From Rhizorhabdus phycosphaerae (lineage in GTDB: Bacteria; Pseudomonadota; Alphaproteobacteria; Sphingomonadales; Sphingomonadaceae): 64,000 nt of DNA. The notes below the pieces were generated by a model. The model was given only the letters and a program-made list of their open reading frames with translations, ran no database searches and was not told the origin of the DNA. This document shows, one piece after another, positions 36,147 through 46,970 of this stretch. Positions within the stretch are counted from its first letter, which is position 1; the number at the start of each line of letters is the position of its first letter. The position numbers were made by a program, and so were the translations under genes. The stretch lies in assembly GCF_011044255.1 (NCBI RefSeq), contig NZ_CP049107.1:2505501-2569500 (forward strand), given 5' to 3'.

Positions 36147-37052
36147 ATGTTGGAAGGCACAACTCTGCAACGCCTCAAGGGCCGCAGCCTCTTCGTCGGG
36201 ACGCCGATGTATGGCGGGCAGTGCCATGTCGAGTTCGCCTATTCGATCGCGCGGCTGTCCGCCTTGTGCGGGCAGTTGGGGATAGGGCTGCGCTTTCACT
36301 TTCTGTGCGGCGAGGCGCTGGTCATGAAGGCGCGCAACGAGATCGTCGAGACCTTCCTGCGCAGCGATGGCGACCATCTGCTCTTCATCGATGCGGACAT
36401 CGGCTTCGAGGCCGAGGACGCCCTGCAGATGCTCGCGCTGCAAGCCGGCGACTCCAGCGACCGGCATGATGTGCTCGCCGCGCCCTATCCGCAGAAGAAG
36501 ATGGCGTGGGACATCGTCGCCCAGGCCGCCAAGGCCGGTGTGGCGGACGAGGACCCCGCGCTTCTGGCCAAGGTCGCGAGCCGGATCGTGTTCCACCCCG
36601 ACAGCGACGTCCCCGTCGCGCTCGCGCGCCCGGTGCAGGCCAAAGTGGCAGGCACGGGTTTCATGATGATCCGCCGCGCGACGTTCGACCGCTTCCGGCA
36701 GGCGCATCCCGGCCTCGCCTGCGCGGGCACGGCCGAGGGGCCTTTCGCCTATTTCGACACGGCGATCGACAGCAAGGCGGGCAATATTGCCGAGGAACTG
36801 CGGCTGTTCCTCGATGGCCGGCCCGACGCCAGCCATGACGACATCCGCGCCTTCCTGGCCGATCCGGGGGCGAGCATGAAAACCTATGGCCAGGGCTTCA
36901 TTTCAGAGGATTTCACCTTCTGCCGCCGGGTCCGGGATGCGGGGATGGAGATATGGCTGTGCCCGTGGATGCAACTGACCCACAGCGGAAGCCATGTCTT
37001 CGAAACGTCGCTCGCCCAGCTGGCGCTGCTGGCACAGAGCGAAGGCAAGTGA
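36147..37052 (+). CDS. GT-A-fold glycosyltransferase-like protein, function unknown
   Basis: 301-residue cytosolic protein. It contains HLLFIDADIGFEAEDALQML with a DxD at 82-84 in a typical GT-A metal-binding position, an earlier KARNEIVETFL segment that resembles a nucleotide-sugar site, and SEDFTFCRRVRDAGMEIW, a late acceptor-side ED motif. It is followed by CPWMQLTHSGSH with a His that could complete the metal site. No signal peptide or membrane helix. GAGGAA lies six bases before ATG 36147. Donor and acceptor cannot be inferred, and no glycan cluster surrounds it. Confidence 0.72.
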   Translation: MLEGTTLQRLKGRSLFVGTPMYGGQCHVEFAYSIARLSALCGQLGIGLRFHFLCGEALVMKARNEIVETFLRSDGDHLLFIDADIGFEAEDALQMLALQAGDSSDRHDVLAAPYPQKKMAWDIVAQAAKAGVADEDPALLAKVASRIVFHPDSDVPVALARPVQAKVAGTGFMMIRRATFDRFRQAHPGLACAGTAEGPFAYFDTAIDSKAGNIAEELRLFLDGRPDASHDDIRAFLADPGASMKTYGQGFISEDFTFCRRVRDAGMEIWLCPWMQLTHSGSHVFETSLAQLALLAQSEGK

Positions 37053-37072
37053 CCGGCCCGTCCGGCGCAACG

Positions 37073-37101
37073 AAAAAGGGCGGCGCCCTGCGGCACCGCC
37101 C
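37073..37101 (-). terminator. Rho-independent terminator of katG
   Basis: On the minus strand GGGCGGTGCC pairs with GGCGCCGCCC (one G-U) around a GCAG loop and is followed by TTTTT, 27 bases after the katG stop. It lies just beyond the end of the convergent GT-A gene. Confidence 0.85.
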
Positions 37102-37128
37102 CCCTTCCGTCTTCCGCTCTTCCGCGCC

Positions 37129-39345
<2,217 letters not shown>

Positions 39346-39449
39346 GGAGAGCCCCTCCTGTTGTCTGAGGGCTCAACAGCTACGCATCGCGGTGGACGAA
39401 AGAAAATGGGAAACTCTGATTAGAGTGATCGGAGCTTTGACTTACTCCG

Positions 39450-39821
39450 CTACCGTTTTTCCTGTTCGTTTCTGGGCGACGACAGGTCGTTCCAGTCGCG
39501 CTGGGACCGGAAGGGCGCCAGCCATTCGAGATAGGCGATGAAATCGGCGATGTCGCCCGCTTCCCAGGGATCGGACGGCATGTCGGGATGTCCGGCGACG
39601 ATCCCTTCGGCCAGCGCTTCGTCGAGGCTTTCGACCGGATAGCGGCGGTGGAGCGTGCGGAAGGCGGGCGCCTTACGGAGGGGGCTGCGTCCCGTTGCTT
39701 CCACCGCGTGGCAGGCGCCGCACCGGGACTGGGCAAGGTCGTGACCGCGCCCGACATCGCCTTCGCCGGTTGCTGCCGCCGCCGCGGCCAGGGGTGCCAG
39801 CGCGGCCATGACGACGATCAT
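39450..39821 (-). CDS. Secreted c-type cytochrome, single haem
   Basis: Small class I cytochrome c, about 123 residues. A hydrophobic Ala-rich signal segment is followed by GRGHDLAQSRCGACHAVEATG with the CXXCH haem site, and by GHPDMPSDPWEAGDIADFIAYLEWL, whose Met is the likely axial ligand. ATG 39821 is used; GTG codons six to seven codons upstream would add a basic residue to the signal peptide and are credible. It is immediately upstream of periplasmic katG and divergent from a TetR gene. An electron-donor role to KatG is only a hypothesis. Confidence 0.82.
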   Translation of the reverse strand: MIVVMAALAPLAAAAAATGEGDVGRGHDLAQSRCGACHAVEATGRSPLRKAPAFRTLHRRYPVESLDEALAEGIVAGHPDMPSDPWEAGDIADFIAYLEWLAPFRSQRDWNDLSSPRNEQEKR

Positions 39822-39926
39822 AGGCCTGTTCAATCCCACCACGGCTTCCTCCCGGTCCGGCGGCGGGGTTCGCAGGTCGGCGGCACCCTCGCCATCAGGA
39901 AGATTACGGAGAAATTGGCCGCCTGT

Positions 39927-39965
39927 CGCAGCGTCTGCGTGGCCGGTTGCCGTAGCGTCTGCTAC
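39927..39965. promoter_or_regulatory. Two related inverted repeats between cytochrome c and TetR genes
   Basis: CGCAG-CGT-CTGCG (39927-39939) and GTAGC-GTCT-GCTAC (39952-39965) are both palindromic and share the core AGCGTCTGC in direct orientation, 24 bases apart. They lie 27 bases before the TetR start and about 106 bases before the cytochrome start, a plausible autoregulatory operator pair. Identity of the binder is inferred from position only. Confidence 0.5.
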
Positions 39966-39992
39966 ACCAGTCCGCGAATCGGGGGATTCGCC

Positions 39993-40547
39993 ATGACCAT
40001 GATCGACGCGCGCACCGCCAAGCGGGAGCGGCTGACCGAATCGCTTGCCGACATCGTTCTGTCGGACGGGCTGGACGCGCTGGCGCTGCGGCCGGCGGCG
40101 GCGAAACTGGGCACCAGCGACCGGATGCTGCTTTACTATTTCGGGACCAAGGCCGCGCTGATGCAGGACGTGCTCGCCTGCGTGTCGCGGCGCTTCGCCG
40201 ACTGGCTGGCGGAGAAGACGCGCGGCATTCGCATCCCGCCGCACCAAATGATCGGCCACACCGTCACGCTGATGGCCGAAGACGATGCGCGGCCTTATGT
40301 CGGCCTGTGGTTCGAGATTGCGGCACGCGCGGCACGCGGCGAAACGCTCTATGCCGGGGCGGCGGAGGAAATCGCCGAAAGCTGGACCGACTGGATCGTC
40401 CGCAGCGTTCATTTCCCGGCCGGCGTCGCCTCGCGCAACGCCGCCGCGATGATGCTGGCGATCGTCAACGGCATCGCCCTGCTCGATTCGACCGCGCCCG
40501 CCGTGGCGATGGCCGCGCGCTCTAGAGTGCAGACCGCAGCAGCGTGA
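39993..40547 (+). CDS. TetR/AcrR family regulator
   Basis: 184-residue transcription factor with an N-terminal helix-turn-helix (ADIVLSDGLDALALRPAAAKLGTSDRML in outline, ending LLYYFGTKAALM) and an all-helical ligand domain of unknown specificity. The Y-Y-F-x-x-K-A-x-L ending of the HTH is diagnostic. ATG 39993 or 39999 could be used. Divergent from the cytochrome c-katG genes and next to two inverted repeats, so it may control them and itself. Its 3' end overlaps convergent rsmD by 26 bases. Confidence 0.88.
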   Translation: MTMIDARTAKRERLTESLADIVLSDGLDALALRPAAAKLGTSDRMLLYYFGTKAALMQDVLACVSRRFADWLAEKTRGIRIPPHQMIGHTVTLMAEDDARPYVGLWFEIAARAARGETLYAGAAEEIAESWTDWIVRSVHFPAGVASRNAAAMMLAIVNGIALLDSTAPAVAMAARSRVQTAAA

Positions 40548-41043
40548 TCCGCGCCTTGCCGTGGGTGCGCTCGGTCTCCACGGTGAAGCCCTCGGGCGCC
40601 ACCTGCTCGTCCCGTCCGGTCTCGACGCTGGCCCAGCCGCCCGGCGCAAAGCCGACCTTCGGCAGCACCTTGTTCGCCAGACCGGTGCCATAGGGCGGGT
40701 CCATCAGCACGAGGTCATAGGCCCCGCCGGCAAAGCTCTCCGCCGCGATCGGCCGGATATCGGCCTCGGCGCCGAGCGCTGCGACATTACGGCGCAACGC
40801 CTCGATCGCTGCCCGATCGCGTTCGACGAAGGTGCAGTGCGCCGCCCCGCGCGAGAGAGCTTCGAGCCCCAGGGCGCCCGTGCCCGCGCAGATGTCGGCG
40901 ACCTTGAGGCCTTCGAGCGTGCCGAGCCGGCTGACCAGCATCGAGAAGAGCGCCTCGCGCGCGCGGTCAGAGGTGGGGCGCGTCGCATCGCCCGGCGGTG
41001 CCACGAGCACCCGGCCACGCCAGCGTCCGGCGATTATCCGCAT
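40522..41043 (-). CDS. rsmD: 16S rRNA m2G966 methyltransferase RsmD
   Basis: Methylates G966 of 16S rRNA on the 30S subunit. The 173-residue protein starts MRIIAGRWRGRVL and has RPTSDRAREALFSML, the SAM-binding DICAGTGALGLEALSRGA and the catalytic LVLMDPPYG (D-P-P-Y). Overlaps the TetR gene tail-to-tail and lies 10 bases after the pseudouridine synthase gene on the same strand, the frequent rlu-rsmD pairing. Confidence 0.95.
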   Translation of the reverse strand: MRIIAGRWRGRVLVAPPGDATRPTSDRAREALFSMLVSRLGTLEGLKVADICAGTGALGLEALSRGAAHCTFVERDRAAIEALRRNVAALGAEADIRPIAAESFAGGAYDLVLMDPPYGTGLANKVLPKVGFAPGGWASVETGRDEQVAPEGFTVETERTHGKARITLLRSAL

Positions 41044-41053
41044 GCCGCCTCCG

Positions 41054-41938
41054 TCACGCGCCTTCGCCGGGCTTCGACGATTTTACCGGCTTAAGCGTCC
41101 GGCGGAAGGCGACCAGCTGGTGCTGGGCGATCTCGCCCACCTCGCCCGGCTGAAGGTCGCCGAGCTCGAACGCGCCATAGGCGATACGGATGAGGCGGGA
41201 GACTTCGAGGCCCAGATATTCGAGCACGCGCCGCACTTCGCGATTCTTGCCCTCGCGCAGCTTCATCTCGATCCAGACATTGGCGCCGGTGCGCCGCTCT
41301 ATATTGGCGTCGATCGAGCCATAGCGAACGCCTTCTATCTCGATCCCGTCGGCGAGCGCTTCGAGCTGCTCCTGGGTCACCTTGCCGAAGGCGCGTGCGC
41401 GGTAGATGCGCTCGACCCCGGTCGAGGGCAGTTCCAGCTGGCGCTTGAACTCGCCGTCGGTCGTGAGCAGCAGCAGGCCTTCGGTGTTCATGTCGAGCCG
41501 ACCGACCGGCATCACCCGCGGCAGCCCTTCGGGCAGCTTGTCGTAGATCGTCGGCCGTCCCTTGGGATCGCGTTCGGTCGTCAGCAGGCCGCGCGGTTTA
41601 TAGTAGAGAAACAGCCGCGTATAGGCCGGCGGCGCCACCGGCTTGCCGTCGACCGTGACCCCCTTCAGCGACTGGAGCAGCGTGGCCGGCGTATCGATGA
41701 CGGCACCGTCGATCGCGACGCGCCCATCGGTGATCATCCGCTCGATCTCGCGGCGCGAAGCGACGCCTGCCCGCGCGAGGAGCTTGGCGATGCGCTGCGG
41801 CTCACGGCCGGGCGCCGCACCGGCGCGCGCAGGATGCGGGTTTGCGGAGGCCGTCGACTGGGCGGTGCGCGCCTGGCGGCGGCCGCGACGCGGCGCAGGG
41901 AGGGGTTTGCCCGGCGTGGATCTGGAAGGGGGACGCAT
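41054..41938 (-). CDS. rluB: RluB/RsuA-family pseudouridine synthase
   Basis: Isomerises a uridine in rRNA, probably U2605 of 23S rRNA as RluB. The 294-residue protein has a basic, disordered N-terminal tail (1-48), an S4 RNA-binding domain (QRIAKLLARAGVASRREIERMI) and the catalytic domain with Asp149 in VGRLDMNTEGLLLLT. REGKNREVRRVLEYLG is typical of the RsuA/RluB/RluE/RluF family. RluB rather than RsuA or RluE/F is a family-level judgement. rsmD follows after 10 bases. Confidence 0.88.
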   Translation of the reverse strand: MRPPSRSTPGKPLPAPRRGRRQARTAQSTASANPHPARAGAAPGREPQRIAKLLARAGVASRREIERMITDGRVAIDGAVIDTPATLLQSLKGVTVDGKPVAPPAYTRLFLYYKPRGLLTTERDPKGRPTIYDKLPEGLPRVMPVGRLDMNTEGLLLLTTDGEFKRQLELPSTGVERIYRARAFGKVTQEQLEALADGIEIEGVRYGSIDANIERRTGANVWIEMKLREGKNREVRRVLEYLGLEVSRLIRIAYGAFELGDLQPGEVGEIAQHQLVAFRRTLKPVKSSKPGEGA

Positions 41939-42003
41939 GGCTGCGGCTTAGCGCCCCGGAGCTCTTACCGCCAGTTATAGCTTCGTCGAGAGGTACCGGC
42001 GCC

Positions 42004-43029
42004 TCATTCGTCGAGAAAGCGGCTTTCGATGCAGCCGAGCCAGCCGAGGCCGCGATAGGTTTCGTAGCCGGGGGTAAGCGCGAAGGCGACCAGCTTGCCG
42101 TCGCGCTGGTAATAGCCGCTCTCCTTGCGCCCGGTGTCGAGCGGATAGATTTCCGAGCACAGCCCCTTCCCGTCCGACGAGGCGATCACGCGGTGGCTCG
42201 CGTCGAGCAGCATCAGCCGGGCCGTGGCCCGTTCCGCCGGCGAGAGCCCGATCCCGTCGAGCACGCCCCGGGCTTGCGGTGCCCAGTCGAAAAAGATTCC
42301 GAGCGCCCCCAATGGCGCCCCGTGCGTCGTGCCGCCAGCGCGTACGGCGGTGGAATAGGTCGCCACCTGGGCGTCGCCGAGCATCGCATTGGTCGCAATG
42401 TCACAGACGCGGAATTCCTCGCCGCTATGCGTCGCCATGGCCTCGCGGAACCAGCGCTCGCCCGACACGTCGAGGCCCAGCGCATGGGAGTAGCGGTCGG
42501 GCCGGCCCGTCGCGACTACGCGGCCATGGGCATCGGCGACCCAAAGGTCGAGATAGACGGTGTAGGAGCGTAGGATCGTGGCAAGACGATCGGTCGCATG
42601 GGCCACGCTCGCCGATGTCGGCCGTTCGAGCACGTCGATCACCGAACTGTCGGTCGCCCACCAGCGGACGTCGCAGGAACGCTCGTAGAGATTGCGATCG
42701 ACGATCTCGACGGCGGACCGCGCGAGATCGGTGTAACGCGTGCCCTTGAAATCGACGAGCATCTTGCTGCCGACGGTGCGCAGCGAGGCGATGTTGGACG
42801 CGATCGCCGAGCGCAGCTCGCCGCCGATCGCGGAGATCGAGCTGGCGACCGTACCCAGTTCCTGGGCGACGACCGAGAAGGCCCGACCTGCATCGCCGGC
42901 ACGCGCCGCTTCGAGCCGGGCATTGATCGCCAGCATGCCCGTCTGCTTCATCACCTGGTCGATCCGGTCGACCTTGTCCTCGGTGATGCGCGAGACCTCA
43001 TAGGCCAGGCGCAAGATATCGTCCTGCAT
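42004..43029 (-). CDS. Soluble MCP-like sensor with truncated signalling hairpin and C-terminal Cache-like domain
   Basis: 341-residue protein without membrane helices or signal peptide. The N-terminal 90 residues are helical and contain VMKQTGMLAINARLEAARAGDAGRAFSVVA in outline, the tip and start of the return arm of a chemoreceptor signalling hairpin. The outgoing arm and a HAMP domain are missing. The rest (from about 95) looks like a Cache/PAS sensor fold, with YTVYLDLWVADAHGRVVATG and DVSGERWFREAMATHSGEEF. Signalling and sensor parts are therefore in reverse order to classic MCPs. Ligand and partners unknown; no che genes nearby. Confidence 0.75.
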   Translation of the reverse strand: MQDDILRLAYEVSRITEDKVDRIDQVMKQTGMLAINARLEAARAGDAGRAFSVVAQELGTVASSISAIGGELRSAIASNIASLRTVGSKMLVDFKGTRYTDLARSAVEIVDRNLYERSCDVRWWATDSSVIDVLERPTSASVAHATDRLATILRSYTVYLDLWVADAHGRVVATGRPDRYSHALGLDVSGERWFREAMATHSGEEFRVCDIATNAMLGDAQVATYSTAVRAGGTTHGAPLGALGIFFDWAPQARGVLDGIGLSPAERATARLMLLDASHRVIASSDGKGLCSEIYPLDTGRKESGYYQRDGKLVAFALTPGYETYRGLGWLGCIESRFLDE

Positions 43030-43198
43030 GTCCGGTAACCCCTATCGCTCCCGGTTGGCGGCACGGCGGCGGGTTGCGGGTGGCAATCCCGGGCCGTTTC
43101 AGCGAAAAGGCTGGGTGAAAATGGTGAATAATTGGTAACCCCCTTGTAGTTTTCCTGAGGAAAGCGTCGGTTACCGCACCGCAATATGGAGATTCGAG

Positions 43199-44704
43199 AT
43201 GACGGATGCACGCTCGGCCTGGGCGGAGGTCGCAGCCACGACGGTCCCGACGCTGACGGAGCTCTTCGTAGCGGAGCCTGACCGACTCAGTCGGATGACG
43301 ATCGAGGAGGGTGGGATCCTCTTCGACTTCTCCAAGACGCACCTCTCGGCCGATCTCGTCGAGCGCTTCACGCGGCTGGCGGAAGCGAGCGGCTTCGTAG
43401 CCAAGCGCGATGCCCTGTTTGCCGGAGAACCGGTCAACGTCACCGAGGGGCGTGCCGCCGAGCATAGCGCCGAGCGCGGCCAGGGCGCGCCCGAAAGCGT
43501 CGCCCGCGCCGCCCAGCTCCACGCGCGCATGCGCGGTCTGATCGACGCGATCGAAGCCGAACTGTTCGGGCCGGTCCGCCACATCCTGCACGTCGGCATC
43601 GGCGGTTCGGCGCTCGGTCCCGATCTGTTGATGGATGCGCTCGGCCGCGACGCCGACCGCTATGATGTCGCGGTGGTGTCGAACGTCGACGGCGCCGCGC
43701 TCGACGAGGTGTTCCGCCGCTTCGATCCGCAGGCGACCCTGCTGGTCGTCGCATCCAAGACCTTCACCACCACCGAGACGATGCTCAACGCCCGCAGCGT
43801 GCTATCCTGGATGGAGGAAGAGAATGTCGAGGATCCCTATTCGCGGGTGATCGCGCTGACCGCTGCTCCCGACAAGGCGGTCGAATGGGGCGTGGACGAG
43901 ACGCGCATCCTGCCCTTCGCCGAAAGCGTCGGCGGCCGATATTCGCTGTGGTCGTCGATCGGCTTTCCCGCAGCGCTCGGCCTGGGCTGGGACGCATTCG
44001 AGACGCTGCTTGAGGGCGCTGCGGCGATGGACCGGCATTTCCGCCTGGCCCCGCCCGAGCGCAACGCCCCCCTCCTCGCCGCCTTCGCAGATCAATATTA
44101 TTCGGTCGTGCGCGGCGCCGAGACCCGCGCGACCTTCGCCTATGACGAGCGGCTGCGGCTGCTGCCTTCCTATCTGCAGCAGCTCGAAATGGAGTCGAAT
44201 GGGAAGAGCGTGAAGGCCGACGGGACGCCGGTCGATCATCCGACCGCCGCGATTACCTGGGGCGGTGTCGGCACCGATGCGCAGCATGCGGTGTTCCAGC
44301 TGCTCCACCAGGGCACCCGCCTCGTACCGGTCGAGTTCGTCGCGGCGATCGAACCCGACCATGCCCTCGACGAGGCTCATCATCGCACGCTGCTGGTCAA
44401 CTGCTTCGCCCAGGGCGCGGCGCTGATGGCCGGGCGCGCCAACGAGGCCGACCCGGCGCGCGCCTATCCGGGCGACCGCCCCTCATCGACGATCCTGCTC
44501 GACCGGGTCGACCCCGCGCGCGTCGGCGCGCTGCTGGCCTTTTACGAGCATCGGACCTTCGCCAACGCCGTGCTGCTCGGGATCAACCCGTTCGACCAGT
44601 TCGGCGTGGAGCTAGGCAAGGAAATCGCCAAGTCGATCGAGACCGAGGGCACCGACCGCTTCGATCCGTCGACCCGTGCGTTGATCGCCCGCGCGCTGGG
44701 CTGA
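43199..44704 (+). CDS. pgi: Glucose-6-phosphate isomerase
   Basis: Interconverts glucose 6-phosphate and fructose 6-phosphate. The 501-residue protein has HVGIGGSALGPDLLMDAL, SKTFTTTETMLNARSVLSW, the PGI signature GGRYSLWSSIGFPAALGLG, MESNGKSVKADG and NPFDQFGVELGKEIAK near the C terminus. GGAGA lies about six bases before ATG 43199. Monocistronic as far as can be seen; gor follows after 119 bases. Confidence 0.97.
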   Translation: MTDARSAWAEVAATTVPTLTELFVAEPDRLSRMTIEEGGILFDFSKTHLSADLVERFTRLAEASGFVAKRDALFAGEPVNVTEGRAAEHSAERGQGAPESVARAAQLHARMRGLIDAIEAELFGPVRHILHVGIGGSALGPDLLMDALGRDADRYDVAVVSNVDGAALDEVFRRFDPQATLLVVASKTFTTTETMLNARSVLSWMEEENVEDPYSRVIALTAAPDKAVEWGVDETRILPFAESVGGRYSLWSSIGFPAALGLGWDAFETLLEGAAAMDRHFRLAPPERNAPLLAAFADQYYSVVRGAETRATFAYDERLRLLPSYLQQLEMESNGKSVKADGTPVDHPTAAITWGGVGTDAQHAVFQLLHQGTRLVPVEFVAAIEPDHALDEAHHRTLLVNCFAQGAALMAGRANEADPARAYPGDRPSSTILLDRVDPARVGALLAFYEHRTFANAVLLGINPFDQFGVELGKEIAKSIETEGTDRFDPSTRALIARALG

Positions 44705-44777
44705 CGGCCAGCATCCTCCTCCAGCGATCAGCCACTCGATCACTGTCATCTGCATGATCGGTTTGCACGATCGACCG

Positions 44778-44797
44778 GCCGCCGCCATATCGGCGGC
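44778..44797 (+). other. Hairpin between pgi and gor
   Basis: GCCGCCG pairs with CGGCGGC around a CCATAT loop, 26 bases before the gor start. It could end the pgi transcript or sit in the gor leader; the sequence does not distinguish these. Confidence 0.35.
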
Positions 44798-44823
44798 ATC
44801 TCATTCGAAAGGATCACTGGCCG

Positions 44824-46170
44824 ATGGCCGAGTTCGACTATGACCTGTTCGTGATCGGGGCCGGCTCCGGCGGGGTGCGCGCCTCGCGCGTGGCCGCCGC
44901 CCACGGCGCCCGGGTCGCCGTGGCCGAGGAGCATCGCGTTGGTGGCACCTGCGTGATCCGCGGCTGCGTGCCGAAGAAGATGCTCGTCTATGGCTCGCAC
45001 TTCGCCGAGGATCTGCACGACGCCGCGCGCTTCGGCTGGGAGCTGGGTGAAACCCGCTTCGACTGGAAGACGCTGCGCGACAACGTCAACGCCGATGTCG
45101 ATCGTCTCGAGGGCCTCTATGCGAACACGCTCGACAACAACAAGGTGGAGCTGTTCCGCGAGCGCGCGACCGTCAGCGGGCCGAACGAGGTGACGCTGGC
45201 AAGCGGGCGCAAGATCAGCGCGAAGTTCATCCTGATCGCGACGGGCGCCTGGCCGGTCGTCCCCGACGTGCCCGGTGCGGAGCATGGCATCACCTCGAAC
45301 GAGGTGTTCTACATCGACGAACTGCCGAAGCGCGTGGTGATCGCCGGTGCCGGCTACATCGCCAACGAGTTCGCGGGCATCTTCCACGGCCTCGGCAGCA
45401 AGGTGACGGTGGTCAACCGCTCGGACCAGATCTTGCGCGGCTATGACGAGCAGATCCGCGACCGCCTGCTCCAGATTTCGACCCAGAAGGGCATCGAGTT
45501 CGTCTTCAACGCCGCCTTCGACAAGGTCGAGAAGGCGGAGGACGGGTCGCTCTGCGTGCATTTCAAGGACCATGAGCGCTGCGACACCGACCTGCTTCTG
45601 TTCGCGATCGGCCGCAAGCCGAAGACCGACGGCCTGGGCCTCGAATCGGTCGGCGTCGAGCTGAACGAGAAGGGCGCGATCGTCGTCGACGAGGATAATC
45701 GCTCGACCGTGCCGTCCATATATGCGGTCGGCGACGTCACCGATCGAGTCCAGCTGACGCCGGTGGCGATCCGCGAGGGGCAGGCCTTTGCCGACACGCT
45801 GTTCGGCGGCAAGCCGCACCGCGTCGATTATCAGATGATCCCAAATGCGGTGTTCAGCAGCCCGCCGATGGCCGGCGTCGGCCTGACCGAGCGCCAGGCG
45901 CGCGAGCAGCATGGCACGGCCAAGATCTTCACCTCGGATTTCCGGCCGATGCGCAACGTGCTCGCCGGACGCAACGAGCGGTCGCTCTACAAGCTGGTCG
46001 TCCACCCCGAGACCGACGTCGTGCTGGGCGTCCACATGATCAGCCCCGATGCGCCCGAAATCCTGCAGGCGGCGGCGATTGCCGTGCGCGCCGGCCTGAC
46101 CAAGGCGCAGTTCGACCAGACCGTCGCGCTGCACCCGTCGATGGCCGAGGAACTCGTCCTGATGAAATGA
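44824..46170 (+). CDS. gor: Glutathione-disulfide reductase
   Basis: FAD/NADPH enzyme regenerating GSH. The 448-residue protein has the FAD dinucleotide fold FVIGAGSGGVRASR, redox cysteines Cys43 and Cys48 in GGTCVIRGCVPKK, the NADPH fold VVIAGAGYIANEFAGIFHGLG, and the C-terminal HPSMAEELV with the catalytic His-Glu pair. The GCVPKK motif and the NRSDQILRGYD segment fit glutathione reductase rather than mercuric or lipoamide reductase. GAAAGGA precedes ATG 44824. Confidence 0.94.
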   Translation: MAEFDYDLFVIGAGSGGVRASRVAAAHGARVAVAEEHRVGGTCVIRGCVPKKMLVYGSHFAEDLHDAARFGWELGETRFDWKTLRDNVNADVDRLEGLYANTLDNNKVELFRERATVSGPNEVTLASGRKISAKFILIATGAWPVVPDVPGAEHGITSNEVFYIDELPKRVVIAGAGYIANEFAGIFHGLGSKVTVVNRSDQILRGYDEQIRDRLLQISTQKGIEFVFNAAFDKVEKAEDGSLCVHFKDHERCDTDLLLFAIGRKPKTDGLGLESVGVELNEKGAIVVDEDNRSTVPSIYAVGDVTDRVQLTPVAIREGQAFADTLFGGKPHRVDYQMIPNAVFSSPPMAGVGLTERQAREQHGTAKIFTSDFRPMRNVLAGRNERSLYKLVVHPETDVVLGVHMISPDAPEILQAAAIAVRAGLTKAQFDQTVALHPSMAEELVLMK

Positions 46171-46175
46171 GCCGT

Positions 46176-46197
46176 GCGGCCGGTCTCGACCGGCCGC
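46176..46197. terminator. Hairpin between convergent gor and hisF
   Basis: GCGGCCGGT and ACCGGCCGC form a perfect 9-bp stem with a CTCG loop in the 38-base gap between convergent genes. It is symmetrical and has no T-run. Confidence 0.5.
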
Positions 46198-46208
46198 CGC
46201 TCGACGCC

Positions 46209-46970
46209 TTAGGCGCGGACGGGAAGTCCCGCCGCGCGCAGCGCCGCGTGCGCTTCGGCCACGCTATGCTGACCGAAATGGAAGATCGAGGCGGCCAGCA
46301 CGGCACTGGCCCCCCCCTTGGTGACGCCCTCGACCAGATGGTCGAGATTGCCGACCCCGCCGCTGGCGATCACCGGGACCGGCACGGCATCGGCGATCGC
46401 GCGGGTCAGCGCGAGATCATAGCCGTCGCGGGTGCCGTCGCGGTCCATCGACGTCAGGAGAATTTCCCCAGCGCCCAGCGAGGCGAGGCGCTTCGCATGC
46501 TCCACCGCATCGATGCCGGTCGGCTTGCGTCCGCCATGGGTGTAGATTTCCCATTTGCCGGGGCCGACATTGCGCGCATCGACCGCGCCGACGACGCATT
46601 GCGCGCCGAAACGTTCAGCCATGTCGGCGCACAGTTCGGGCCGCGCCACCGCCGCCGAATTGACCGCGACCTTGTCGGCGCCGGCCAGCAGCAGCGCCCG
46701 GGCATCGTCGGCGCTGCGCACGCCGCCGCCGACGGTCAGCGGCATGAAGCAGACCGCCGCCGTGCGCGCGACGACGTCGAGGATGGTGCCGCGCCCCTCA
46801 TGACTGGCGGTGATGTCGAGGAAACACAGTTCATCGGCGCCGGCCGCATCATAGACGCGGGCCTGCTCGACCGGGTCGCCGGCATCCGCCAGATCGACGA
46901 AGTTGACCCCCTTCACCACACGGCCGCCGGCCACGTCGAGACAGGGTATGACGCGGACGCGAACGGTCAT
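46209..46970 (-). CDS. hisF: Imidazole glycerol phosphate synthase, cyclase subunit
   Basis: Cyclises PRFAR with ammonia delivered by HisH to give imidazole glycerol phosphate and AICAR. The 253-residue (beta-alpha)8 barrel begins [21 protein letters not shown] and contains [21 protein letters not shown] and the late phosphate loop [13 protein letters not shown]. The start ATG overlaps the end of hisA by four bases, and it is the last gene of the hisBHAF run. Confidence 0.96.
   Translation of the reverse strand: MTVRVRVIPCLDVAGGRVVKGVNFVDLADAGDPVEQARVYDAAGADELCFLDITASHEGRGTILDVVARTAAVCFMPLTVGGGVRSADDARALLLAGADKVAVNSAAVARPELCADMAERFGAQCVVGAVDARNVGPGKWEIYTHGGRKPTGIDAVEHAKRLASLGAGEILLTSMDRDGTRDGYDLALTRAIADAVPVPVIASGGVGNLDHLVEGVTKGGASAVLAASIFHFGQHSVAEAHAALRAAGLPVRA

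Noticed and set aside
43034-43143. GGTAACCCC occurring twice upstream of pgi as an operator pair
   Set aside because: The copies are 100 bases apart, not palindromic, and have no other shared sequence; chance is sufficient.
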